From Sphingobium sp. SYK-6 (GTDB taxonomy: Bacteria > Pseudomonadota > Alphaproteobacteria > Sphingomonadales > Sphingomonadaceae), in NCBI RefSeq assembly GCF_000283515.1, contig NC_015976.1, forward strand, positions 1,922,001 to 1,986,000: a stretch of 64,000 nucleotides of DNA, in the 5' to 3' direction. Positions 1 to 6,441 of this stretch are shown here, piece after piece. A program made the translations under genes and the position numbers. Under the pieces are notes generated by a model that saw nothing but the letters and a program-made list of their open reading frames with translations, had not been told where the DNA came from and searched no databases. Within the stretch, counting starts at the first letter, position 1. Every line of letters begins with the position of its first letter.

Positions 1-1753
1 GCCAGTGCTTCGCCAACGTCCGGATAAAGGTGCTTTTGCCGATACCTTGCGGTCCTTCCAGGATAACTGCCGTGTCGTACTTGTGGCCCGGCTCATAAAT
101 GCGTGTCACTCCGGCCACCAACAGGAGCTTCGCCACTTCGCGGTGGTAGACGTTATCAGGGGTGCCCAAGTAATCGATGAACAGGGTTTCGAGTCTCTCA
201 GCGCCATCCCATTCCACGCATTCCAGCCACTCCCGCACCGGATGAAAGGCGTTTTGCCAAGCGGCATTGACCGTGGCTGCCTTGAGATCGCGGTCAGCGA
301 CCTTGAGAGAGTAGCCGCCCTGCGTCTTTGGGGCCTCGAGTATTGATCGAATTGCATGCTCACGAGCGGACGACCACAGATCGCCGTTCAAAGAATCCTT
401 TACCCGCCAGACGTCGCTGGTGAGCTGGCGCGTTGGTTTTGCGGGCTTCTTGCGACTCTGTTTAACACCTGGTGCCCTACGCTGCGTCACTTCTCGAGTG
501 AACTCGTTCAGTTGTGCAAGGCCCCGAAATCTAGGGTCATGGGAGATGATCAGCTCAATATTGTGGAGCGTATTTTTGATGCCGCCAGCCTCATTGATAT
601 CCAGCAGCGATTTCCACTCAAGCTCAGGCACATCATCGCTCGGCGCCTTGGCGTCTGCCTTATCAAAGTCATCGACATGGGCGTCATCATCGTCGTCGTC
701 GAGAGAATCGCCCTCAACGCCTAGCAAATCTGCGAATTCTTCGTCGTTTCCACCATCTCGGCCGGCCACCTCGTCGGCATCATCCAGGTCGTCGAGATCG
801 TCCAGTTCGGCGGCCATCGCCGCGGCGCGCGCGTCCTGCGCCCACTGCCGGATCGTCGCCATCGTGACCGGGCGGCCGCGGTAGCGCCCAAAGCTCCGCC
901 ACTTGATGCGCCGCATCTCGCGGTCCTGGCGGTCACCGGTATATTTCTTCGAGCGCTTTGTGTGGCTCAGCCACAGATCGAAGCCTTCCTGACTGCCACC
1001 CGTCTGGTGGTGGATCGCCTGGCCGAGCCGGATCCAATCATCATAATGAAGATCAGAGACGTTGAGCGCATCGAGATCGCGCTCCATCTGGCCGGGCTTG
1101 AAGTCCAGCGGCGGAACGGCCTCAAAGGCGTAGGCCGTATCTTCGACGACGCCCAGTGCCTCCACGCGCGAAGCCGGAACAAACGGTCCCAGTCCCATCT
1201 CAAGCATGTCGAGATCGAACGGGCGCTCCCAGCGATAAGGCTCACCGGTGTTGGGGTGGATCGACGGCGGCAGCACGACCTGCTTGCCGCTGCCGAACAA
1301 TTCCACTTCCCATTCGCAGGACCAGACATCCTTGTCCTGAGCCTTGTCGAAGCGGCGAAATTTCTCCGCCGAGGCGGCGAGACGACGGCTGCGGAACGGC
1401 TTTTCAGTGACGAAATAGAGGTGCCGACTGGCGCCGCCGCTGCCCGATATGACCGACGGGAACGACATGGCGTCCGGAAACATCTCGAGCAGCTTCGCCA
1501 TAGCCTCTTCCGCCATGTCCGGCACCCGGATGTCGACGTCGAGCACATGGAGGTAGCCGCCTTCGACTTGCGAGGGCTCCCCGAGGCGGACGCCTGCGTT
1601 CAGACCATCCCGATAGCTCGCGCGCAGAGCGTCAAGCGTCGCGACCGGGATGTCTGACCAGTTGTCCTTGATGGGACGTTTCGAGCGGGGCGCCAGCCAG
1701 TGGACGGCAAAGCCCGCGCGCACAAAAGGCGCGACCTGGTCGAGCATGGTCAT
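1..1753 (-). CDS. primase-polymerase / VapE-type helicase, C-terminus beyond window
   Basis: This is an open minus-strand frame from an ATG at 1753 to the window edge (584 codons visible, no stop). I translated it from the complement. The N-terminal ~200 residues resemble a bifunctional primase-polymerase domain: the start is MTMLDQVAPFVRAGFAVHW, and later acidic LDVDIRVP and SGGASRHLYF segments fit the active site. A PriCT-2-like region follows (YDDWIRLGQAIHHQTGG ... RRIKWRSFGRYRG). Next come an acidic Asp/Glu-rich linker with a run of seven Asp, and a VapE-like ATPase domain with the Walker A motif EGPQGIGKST near residue 567. Such proteins start replication of phages, satellites and islands. 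Its place at the end of the alpA-led minus-strand gene run fits an element replication protein. The family call is firm from motif order. The exact C-terminal architecture is not visible. Confidence 0.88.
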   Translation of the reverse strand, partial: MTMLDQVAPFVRAGFAVHWLAPRSKRPIKDNWSDIPVATLDALRASYRDGLNAGVRLGEPSQVEGGYLHVLDVDIRVPDMAEEAMAKLLEMFPDAMSFPSVISGSGGASRHLYFVTEKPFRSRRLAASAEKFRRFDKAQDKDVWSCEWEVELFGSGKQVVLPPSIHPNTGEPYRWERPFDLDMLEMGLGPFVPASRVEALGVVEDTAYAFEAVPPLDFKPGQMERDLDALNVSDLHYDDWIRLGQAIHHQTGGSQEGFDLWLSHTKRSKKYTGDRQDREMRRIKWRSFGRYRGRPVTMATIRQWAQDARAAAMAAELDDLDDLDDADEVAGRDGGNDEEFADLLGVEGDSLDDDDDDAHVDDFDKADAKAPSDDVPELEWKSLLDINEAGGIKNTLHNIELIISHDPRFRGLAQLNEFTREVTQRRAPGVKQSRKKPAKPTRQLTSDVWRVKDSLNGDLWSSAREHAIRSILEAPKTQGGYSLKVADRDLKAATVNAAWQNAFHPVREWLECVEWDGAERLETLFIDYLGTPDNVYHREVAKLLLVAGVTRIYEPGHKYDTAVILEGPQGIGKSTFIRTLAKHW

Positions 1754-1834
1754 AAGGTTGAGAGTCCTTAAATTTGAACTCCGAACCAGAATCCGCTATA
1801 TGCTGAGTTGTCTTCAATGACGGACTGGTTGGAG

Positions 1835-1864
1835 TTGCCGCGGCTGTCCCCATTGCCGCGGCAA
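1835..1864. repeat. 10-bp inverted repeat between the 104-aa gene and the primase
   Basis: TTGCCGCGGC (1835-1844) and GCCGCGGCAA (1855-1864) form a perfect 10-bp inverted repeat around a 10-nt loop. The right arm extends leftward into a perfect 12-bp palindrome TTGCCGCGGCAA (1853-1864). It begins six bases past the stop codon of the upstream minus-strand gene and about 80 bp before the primase start. There is no T-tract on the minus strand, so an intrinsic terminator is doubtful. It could be an attenuator, an mRNA processing or stability hairpin, or a protein-binding site for element replication. Confidence 0.6.
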
Positions 1865-1869
1865 TTTCA

Positions 1870-2184
1870 TCAGAACCCGGATCGTTGGATTAGCGCTAAC
1901 ACAGCGCGATCCATGTCGTTCCGGATGGCACGATCATCTATTGTGTATCGGAATGTGATTCCTTCCGGGCCGTCCGCTCCGTCCTCAAAGCTGAGGACGA
2001 GTTGCCCCGAGCGGGCGGCCCGGCTTCCAATATAGCGAGCAAGTGCCCGCCGCTTCCTGCATTCGGCCCGAACGATTTTACGGGCAACGCTGGCGGATAG
2101 GCCTTCGCTCGTGAGTAGGCGGACCCGTCCGTTCTCAAACGCCCGCCACTGCCGATTTTCCTGCCTCCCGGTCATCGAACGCAT
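1870..2184 (-). CDS. hypothetical protein of the mobile element (104 aa)
   Basis: A 104-residue basic protein with no family I recognise. It is rich in Arg (KIVRAECRKRRALARYIGSR in the middle). It has a C-terminal half of alternating acidic and hydrophobic residues (LVLSFEDGADGPEGITFRYT) that suggests a small beta-strand pair. It starts 6 bp downstream of the 84-aa gene's stop and so is probably translated from the same message. The primase follows after a 116-bp gap that holds an inverted repeat. Coding status is supported by operon spacing, not by homology. The basic character would fit a nucleic-acid-binding accessory role, which is only a guess. Confidence 0.6.
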   Translation of the reverse strand: MRSMTGRQENRQWRAFENGRVRLLTSEGLSASVARKIVRAECRKRRALARYIGSRAARSGQLVLSFEDGADGPEGITFRYTIDDRAIRNDMDRAVLALIQRSGF

Positions 2185-2190
2185 CGGCGG

Positions 2191-2445
2191 CTAGCTCGCC
2201 TGTTTGCGGGCAGCGTCACCATGACCAGCGAAGCCCTGCAGGCCAAAAGCTCGTGCCAGAGCGATATCGTCCGACGCGTCGTCCGGGTTCCTCGACTTGG
2301 ACGATGCCGGCGGAAATGTTCCGGCGCTCGGCGTATCCTTCGACGGTCCACCGTTTCCGCCATTGGCAAAGCCTTTCAGGCCGAAGCTCCGAGCCAACTC
2401 GATATCGGACGAGGTATCGTCCGGGTTGTGGTTTCGTCTGGTCAT
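2191..2445 (-). CDS. 84-aa protein with a duplicated NPDD...FGLxGFA module
   Basis: The protein is made of two copies of a ~24-residue module: residues 7-30 contain NPDDTSSDIELARSFGLKGF and residues 53-76 contain NPDDASDDIALARAFGLQGF. A Gly/Pro/Ser-rich linker separates them. The two DNA copies differ at many third positions while the peptide pattern NPDDxSxDIxLARxFGLxGFA is kept, which suggests selection on the protein. The start codon overlaps the stop of the 263-aa gene by 4 bp (ATGA), indicating translational coupling. I recognise no family. The acidic start plus amphipathic LARxFGL helix looks like a short linear binding module present twice. Confidence 0.7.
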   Translation of the reverse strand: MTRRNHNPDDTSSDIELARSFGLKGFANGGNGGPSKDTPSAGTFPPASSKSRNPDDASDDIALARAFGLQGFAGHGDAARKQAS

Positions 2446-3233
2446 GCCGCTTCTCCCATGCTTTCGACAGGTGCCGACACTGCGGCGTCACCACTGGCGA
2501 GCGCCTCATTTGCCGAAGCGACCTCTCGGAACATCCGGAGATAGTCGATCACGATCTCATTGACCTTCGGCCGTACCCCATTGAGAGGCGCCCAGCTCGG
2601 TCGAAACGAATGGGGCCATGTCGGCCACTTCAGATTCTGCAGGATCTCGATCAAGGCGCCGGCCGGACCGTACTGCCACTGATGGCCGGGCTTCCAGCCA
2701 AGCTGCGTGGCCTCGTGGTAGAGCTCCACCGATTGGGCGACGACCGCCGGCAGGGCCTCGATATATCCCTCGATGAGGGCATTTGCGCGCGCTGCGGGGC
2801 CTTCGGGATCGTGGATTTTCCACTTCAGAGACGCACGCTGGTACGCGTCCTGCAGGGCCGAAACGATCCGCTCGGCAGCAGAAATCGCTGCCCGCTCTTC
2901 GGAGGCTTCGATTTCCGCTTTTTTGAGCGCCTTCTCCAGAGCCGAAAGGGTCACCGAGGCTTCTGCGGAAGCCTCTCCGGTCAGCACCTCCACTTCAACG
3001 CGCTCTTCTGCCGCGACCTTTCGCTTGACGAGATCGTCAATGCTCTTGGTACGCGACTCGAGTTTTGTCCGGAGCTTCTGAAGCTCCAGCTCTGCCTCGG
3101 CCAAGTTCATCTCCGCTTCTCGCACATATGCCGGCGGATTTGTTTTCCGGGAGGAGTAGGACTTCGCCGATTCAACCAGTGTCGACACATGGAGGTGCCC
3201 GTACTTTTCGGGCAAGATCGCGGTCGTCGTCAT
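2442..3233 (-). CDS. coiled-coil protein of unknown function (263 aa)
   Basis: Residues ~35-150 are a long heptad-like helix rich in Glu, Lys, Ala and Leu (for example NLAEAELELQKLRTKLESR and LEKALKKAEIEASEERAAIS), so a coiled-coil homo- or hetero-oligomer is likely. The C-terminal ~110 residues are more globular, with many Trp (LGWKPGHQWQYG and LKWPTWPHSFRPSW). There is no signal peptide or membrane segment. The gene overlaps both neighbours by 4 bp (upstream 85-aa gene, downstream 84-aa gene), placing it in one tightly coupled operon. I do not recognise the family. Phage scaffold-like or DNA-partner roles cannot be told apart from sequence. Confidence 0.72.
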   Translation of the reverse strand: MTTTAILPEKYGHLHVSTLVESAKSYSSRKTNPPAYVREAEMNLAEAELELQKLRTKLESRTKSIDDLVKRKVAAEERVEVEVLTGEASAEASVTLSALEKALKKAEIEASEERAAISAAERIVSALQDAYQRASLKWKIHDPEGPAARANALIEGYIEALPAVVAQSVELYHEATQLGWKPGHQWQYGPAGALIEILQNLKWPTWPHSFRPSWAPLNGVRPKVNEIVIDYLRMFREVASANEALASGDAAVSAPVESMGEAA

Positions 3234-3487
3234 GACAGCCCCCCGAAAGTCTGCGGGTCGGACCCGCTCAACTGAGCGAGGCTGAGGATTTTCGTCCGCG
3301 AGGCGATCAGCATGTCGAGTTCGTCGAGTTCCTCGATCGCCTCAAGCCCCATGAGCTCGGCGCGCTGAGCAGGGCTGTCACAATAGAAGATCGTGCCCGG
3401 CAGAATGCTGCCGTTGATACGAAAGACGGCCTTCACGGGCGCAAGACCGTCCGGGCCGGCCGCGGCATTGAGAGTCTTCCTGGTCAT
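3230..3487 (-). CDS. hypothetical protein of the mobile element (85 aa)
   Basis: A small acidic protein with no recognised family. The N-terminus is basic (MTRKTLNAAAG), followed by a predicted beta segment (VKAVFRINGSILPGTIFYCD) and an acidic helix (ELMGLEAIEELDELDMLIAS). It overlaps the AlpA-like gene by 4 bp and the 263-aa gene by 4 bp, so it is almost certainly cotranscribed and translationally coupled. Function unknown. Confidence 0.65.
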   Translation of the reverse strand: MTRKTLNAAAGPDGLAPVKAVFRINGSILPGTIFYCDSPAQRAELMGLEAIEELDELDMLIASRTKILSLAQLSGSDPQTFGGLS

Positions 3488-3705
3488 GCCGCGCCCTCCG
3501 TGTTCCGGAGACGCTGCTCCATCCAGGATGTCACCGAATTTGGGCCGGTGAGGGGGTAAACCACCCGTCGCCCGATGCGAGCGAAAGGCGGAGATAGCTC
3601 GGGGCGGTACAGGCGATATTGAACCAGCGTCTGCTTCGCGAGGCCGGTGATTTCAGCGACGTCATCGACATTACCGTAGCGCGTAAGGTCCGGTTGGATG
3701 CTCAT
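3484..3705 (-). CDS. AlpA-like helix-turn-helix regulator / excisionase
   Basis: A 73-residue protein with a winged helix-turn-helix of the AlpA/MerR type. VDDVAEITGLAKQTLVQYRL is the HTH, and the wing-like FARIGRRVVYPLT resembles the usual ARLGRRVRY segment that sets the target residue. AlpA-type proteins of P4-like satellites and islands act as recombination directionality factors or activate the integrase. It is the first gene of a minus-strand run of overlapping genes ending in the primase. A strong GGAG ribosome site lies upstream (ctccttctcc on the plus strand, 3715-3724). Whether it controls excision, transcription or both cannot be decided here. Confidence 0.8.
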   Translation of the reverse strand: MSIQPDLTRYGNVDDVAEITGLAKQTLVQYRLYRPELSPPFARIGRRVVYPLTGPNSVTSWMEQRLRNTEGAA

Positions 3706-4151
3706 AACAAATAGCTCCTTCTCCGGGCGGCCGTTCCGCGGCGCCCGGAAGCCCAGTATAAGGGCTCCGGATCCTAATATGAAGAGCTAGCGTTACGGTT
3801 CCACAGAATTTCCCAGAACCTTCAAATACTCAGTCAACATTCCGGTGACAACTACCATCTGTGATGATGTATATGGCCTCCTGTCAACATTTCGGTGACA
3901 CATGCTTTTCTTTTAAAGTTCGGAATTAAGCTCAGATTGCGAGAAGGCGGCGCGTCTGTCAACATTTCGGTGACAGATGTTATTCTCTTAAATCTTAAAG
4001 TTCGGCATGCGGGTCAGATCGCGAGAAGGCGACCATGTTCGCGAGATTGCACGGGCACGCCGCTGGCTATGAGCCTGCACACGTCGCGGCAGGCTCTATA
4101 AACGTGAAGCCCTGTTCGACCGGGAGTCCAGCGCATGTAGCGCTTGGCTTG
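3706..4151. other. 446-bp non-coding region between alpA-like gene and integrase
   Basis: I see no convincing gene here. The AT-richer left part (3706-3840) should hold the promoter of the alpA-led operon. The middle holds three copies of an 18-bp repeat. The right part (4032-4151) follows the repeats and runs into the 3' end of the integrase, with no clear terminator. Confidence 0.6.
3833..4031. repeat. three direct repeats GTCAACATTYCGGTGACA, two in a ~75-bp tandem unit
   Basis: Copies lie at 3833-3850 (one mismatch, CC for TC), 3883-3900 and 3958-3975, at spacings of 50 and 75 bp. The last two belong to longer imperfect copies (3881-3949 and 3956-4031) that also share CTTAAA, AAAGTTCGG, TCAGAT and GCGAGAAGGCG. 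Each core has TGTCA/TGACA inverted ends. Two readings are possible. They may be terminal repeats of an eroded IS21-like insertion, whose ends carry several such copies. Or they may be iteron-like sites for an element protein such as the AlpA-like regulator. No transposase gene is present. Confidence 0.8.
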
Positions 4152-5435
4152 TTACGCCTTTTCCGGGTTGCTTCTATCTGTGACATAGCACGCCCAAGCT
4201 TCCAGCGCTGCGCGCTTCTCTGCCGCCCATCCATATCGCTGATAAACACCAGCTATGCCGGATCGCGAGCCCGAGAGATGGTTGAGCACCGCCTCTGTTA
4301 CCTCAAAACGGACGCCGAGCCGTTGAAGGCCAGTTGCCACGGTCCGGCGAATGTCATGGACGCGCCACGGCGGAATGGCCACATTGCCCGCTTGGGCGGC
4401 CTTTGCGGCCTGCAACATAGCCGCGTCCAGGAGACGCTTACCTTGAGAGAATGCGGATAGCGATGTTTTCGCTCGGCTCGGAAAAACCACTCCGGATCTC
4501 GGCCATTCTGCACTCCCGGCCAAGCCGTCAAAAAGTGAGACCATCTGACGGCTGAGGGGAATGATGTTGGATTCACCGTTCTTTGCGCGCTCACCCGGCA
4601 GTGTCCATTCTCGGGCATTGCGGTTCACCTCTTCCCACCGCAAGCCGGCAACCTCCTCCCTTCGCTGACCGGTGAGAACTAGCGTCCTGTAGAAGGCAGG
4701 ATAGGGGGATGGCAGCATGGTCGACGCCTGCCAAAGCCAGCGGAGCTCTTCGTCGCTCAGTACGCGGTCCCGCGCCTCCGCAGCCGGCGGCGGCTTCATG
4801 CTCGCCATGGGATTTGCGAGAAGGTCCAGATCCTCCACGGCCCAGGCGCTAAGCCAACTCAGGACAGCGAATACGTTCCTTCTTAATGCAGTCTGCCTCA
4901 GTTCCAGTGTGGATAGCGCCTGGTTCACGTGACTTCTCGTCAACTCATCCAGTCTTACCGCGCCGATAGATGGCAGAACGTGAAGACGCAGTGTTCCTTC
5001 ACAGAACTCGTAGGACGCAGGAGAGGTTGTTTTGATGAACTTCAGAAAGCGCCCACTCAGCGCTCTGAGCGTCAGTTTTTGCGCCTTTTCCTGGGCCGCC
5101 GCCGCCGCAGCGGCTTCACGCTCCCGGCATCGCCTTTCGTCCTGAGCCGCGGCTACCGGATCAACTCCCTGAGCGACCATGACTGCCAGCTCAGCGGCGC
5201 GCGCTCTCGCCATTTCGGGGGTGAGTAAGCCGTGCCGTCCCAACGTCACCTTCCGCGGCGGGATCGTTCGCTTCTGCTCTGTGTGGGGCGGCCGGTACTG
5301 GAACAAATAGGTTTTGGTGCCGGCGGGGGTAACCCTCACCCCAAAGCCCTTCAGAGAGCTATCCCACAATACATATTCCATTGCGCTTGGATTCAGAGCT
5401 GCGACGCTTCTTCTCGTGATCAATCCAACTGCCAA
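4152..5435 (-). CDS. tyrosine recombinase integrase (DUF4102/P4-type)
   Basis: A full-length 427-aa site-specific recombinase. Residues ~1-95 form the arm-binding DUF4102 domain typical of P4-like integrases (MEYVLWDSSLKGFGVRVTPA). An Ala/Glu-rich linker leads to a SAM-like core-binding domain (~120-215) and a catalytic domain. Catalytic residues are visible: Arg258 (LTGQRREEVAGL), Lys285, His360/Arg363 (VHDIRRTVATGL), His386 (LNHLSG) and Tyr398 (GVYQRYGW). It lies next to a tRNA-Arg 3' fragment at 5595-5638, its probable attachment site. It should catalyse integration and excision of the island. Confidence 0.95.
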   Translation of the reverse strand: MAVGLITRRSVAALNPSAMEYVLWDSSLKGFGVRVTPAGTKTYLFQYRPPHTEQKRTIPPRKVTLGRHGLLTPEMARARAAELAVMVAQGVDPVAAAQDERRCREREAAAAAAAQEKAQKLTLRALSGRFLKFIKTTSPASYEFCEGTLRLHVLPSIGAVRLDELTRSHVNQALSTLELRQTALRRNVFAVLSWLSAWAVEDLDLLANPMASMKPPPAAEARDRVLSDEELRWLWQASTMLPSPYPAFYRTLVLTGQRREEVAGLRWEEVNRNAREWTLPGERAKNGESNIIPLSRQMVSLFDGLAGSAEWPRSGVVFPSRAKTSLSAFSQGKRLLDAAMLQAAKAAQAGNVAIPPWRVHDIRRTVATGLQRLGVRFEVTEAVLNHLSGSRSGIAGVYQRYGWAAEKRAALEAWACYVTDRSNPEKA

Positions 5436-5594
5436 ACGAACCTCCAGGCATCACGCTAGGCATCACAGCGATGGATTTCAGCGCATCTTCACCCAACAGG
5501 AGCAATGATAGCCGGAAAGCAAGGCATTGAATATAGGTCAAAAGTTAAGCTAGAAACATCACAGGAAAGCTCAGCAAAACTCACGCCCCAGAAC

Positions 5595-5638
5595 TACGAA
5601 TCTGAGGGTCGGACGTTCGAATCGTTCCGGGTGCGCCA
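5595..5638 (+). other. attachment site (attR): tRNA-Arg(ACG) 3' fragment
   Basis: The 44 bp reads as a tRNA from the anticodon loop to CCA. It has loop TACGAA (anticodon ACG), the 3' anticodon-stem strand TCTGA, variable GGGTC, a T-arm of GGACG-TTCGAAT-CGTTC, the 3' acceptor strand CGGGTGC, discriminator G and CCA. Every segment has canonical length. The 5' side is not tRNA: upstream CCAGAAC cannot pair with TCTGA, and there is no D-arm or 5' acceptor. A break in the anticodon loop is the usual crossover point for tyrosine integrases. By polarity this is the distal attR. The intact tRNA should lie left of the window. Confidence 0.85.
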
Positions 5639-5740
5639 TTTCCCCTGACAGGACTGGATCGAACGGATGGCGTGGGCCATCGGCTTCCGGTCGCTTCCCT
5701 TTCGGGATGGCTCTCCTTTTTATTCCGGGCTTGAGTGCAG

Positions 5741-5772
5741 CGCGCCGCCGGGCGTGGGGTCCCGGCGGCGCG
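5741..5772. terminator. GC-rich hairpin at the 3' end of sciP
   Basis: CGCGCCGCCGGG (5741-5752) and CCCGGCGGCGCG (5761-5772) form a perfect 12-bp stem with an 8-nt loop. It lies just beyond the sciP stop. On the plus strand it is followed by TCTTTG. On the minus strand, the direction of sciP, there is no T-run, so termination there would be by stem strength alone. Confidence 0.6.
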
Positions 5773-5778
5773 TCTTTG

Positions 5779-6105
5779 TCAGGCGGCCCAGCCGAAACGC
5801 TGGCTGCGCTCCTGCAGGTCACGATAGTGCTGGATGCGGGTCTGCCGCAGGCCGGCGAGGCCGAAACGCTCGACAGCACGCTGCCAGCTCGCGAATTCCT
5901 CGACGGAGAGATTGTAAAGCGACATCACCTCATCGGCGGTCATCAGACCACCATTAACGGCCGCGACCACTTCCGCTTTGCGGCGGGGTGTCCACTGGCT
6001 ATCTGGCGCGGGCAGATCTTCCCGACCGATGAGCTCACCGAGCGGTCCGATGACACGATCGGCAGAGGTAACAGGTTGATTTCTTTCGAAGGGGACGACA
6101 TTCAT
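5779..6105 (-). CDS. sciP: SciP-like CtrA inhibitor (DUF1153)
   Basis: The 108-aa protein matches the DUF1153 family: WTPRRKAEVVAAVNGGLMTADEVMSLYNLSVEEFASWQRAVERFGLAGLRQTRIQHYR contains the helix-turn-helix and the conserved SxEEFxSWxRAxxxxGxxGLRxTR pattern (quoted in parts: NLSVEEFASWQRAVERFGL). In Caulobacter, SciP binds the cell-cycle regulator CtrA and blocks transcription at CtrA-activated promoters. I chose ATG 6105 over GTG 6111 because AAGGA lies 8 nt upstream. The extension before the domain (about 35 residues) is slightly longer than in Caulobacter. CtrA-type half-sites occur in the promoter region. It lies just outside the mobile element and is a core gene. Confidence 0.9.
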   Translation of the reverse strand: MNVVPFERNQPVTSADRVIGPLGELIGREDLPAPDSQWTPRRKAEVVAAVNGGLMTADEVMSLYNLSVEEFASWQRAVERFGLAGLRQTRIQHYRDLQERSQRFGWAA

Positions 6106-6166
6106 GGCCACGATCCTTTGTCTTTTGCCATGACGTCAATTTTCGGCAATCTCGGTAAAAAAGCTG

Positions 6167-6191
6167 TTAACCATGCTCTAGGTAATTAACC
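6167..6191. promoter_or_regulatory. CtrA-like TTAACC half-sites upstream of sciP
   Basis: TTAACCAT (6167-6174) and TTAACC (6186-6191) lie about 60-85 bp upstream of the sciP start, in the same orientation. TTAACCAT is a known CtrA half-site form, and the full consensus is TTAA-N7-TTAA. The spacing here (15 nt between TTAA cores) does not match the full site, so this is only suggestive of CtrA control. Confidence 0.4.
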
Positions 6192-6233
6192 GGATATTCT
6201 CGGTTCGTCGCAAATTGCGCCCTCGGGGCGCCC

Positions 6234-6401
6234 CTAGCGCCGGAGCAGGCCCATCGCGATCGCCAGGGCGATGCCGATACCAATCCCCGCGATGATATTA
6301 TCCATGGCAAGGCCGATTGCCACGCCGAGCGCAAGCCCGACGCCAATCCCGACCGCGCTCCTGTTCCAACCGCCCATGATCCGCGCTCCGCTGGTTTCCA
6401 T
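6234..6401 (-). CDS. 55-aa glycine-zipper membrane peptide
   Basis: A short frame that I translated by hand: METSGARIMGGWNRSAVGIG at the N-terminus, then VGLALGVAIGLAMD, a short polar turn (NI), and IAGIGIGIALAIAMGLLRR at the C-terminus. Two hydrophobic stretches (~17-32 and ~36-52) have Gly every 2-4 residues (GxGxG). This fits a helical hairpin or glycine-zipper peptide in the inner membrane. The small GC-rich gene uses normal codons for its neighbours and ends with a clean TAG. No known function. Confidence 0.65.
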   Translation of the reverse strand: METSGARIMGGWNRSAVGIGVGLALGVAIGLAMDNIIAGIGIGIALAIAMGLLRR

Positions 6402-6441
6402 CAGAGACACAATGCCCTGCTGTGCGGATCGATCCGACGGT

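Noticed and set aside
2253..3275. Long plus-strand frame opposite the island genes (340 codons)
   Set aside because: It is antisense to three minus-strand genes linked by 4-bp start-stop overlaps, has no family-like motif, and is Arg/Cys/His-rich as expected for a shadow.
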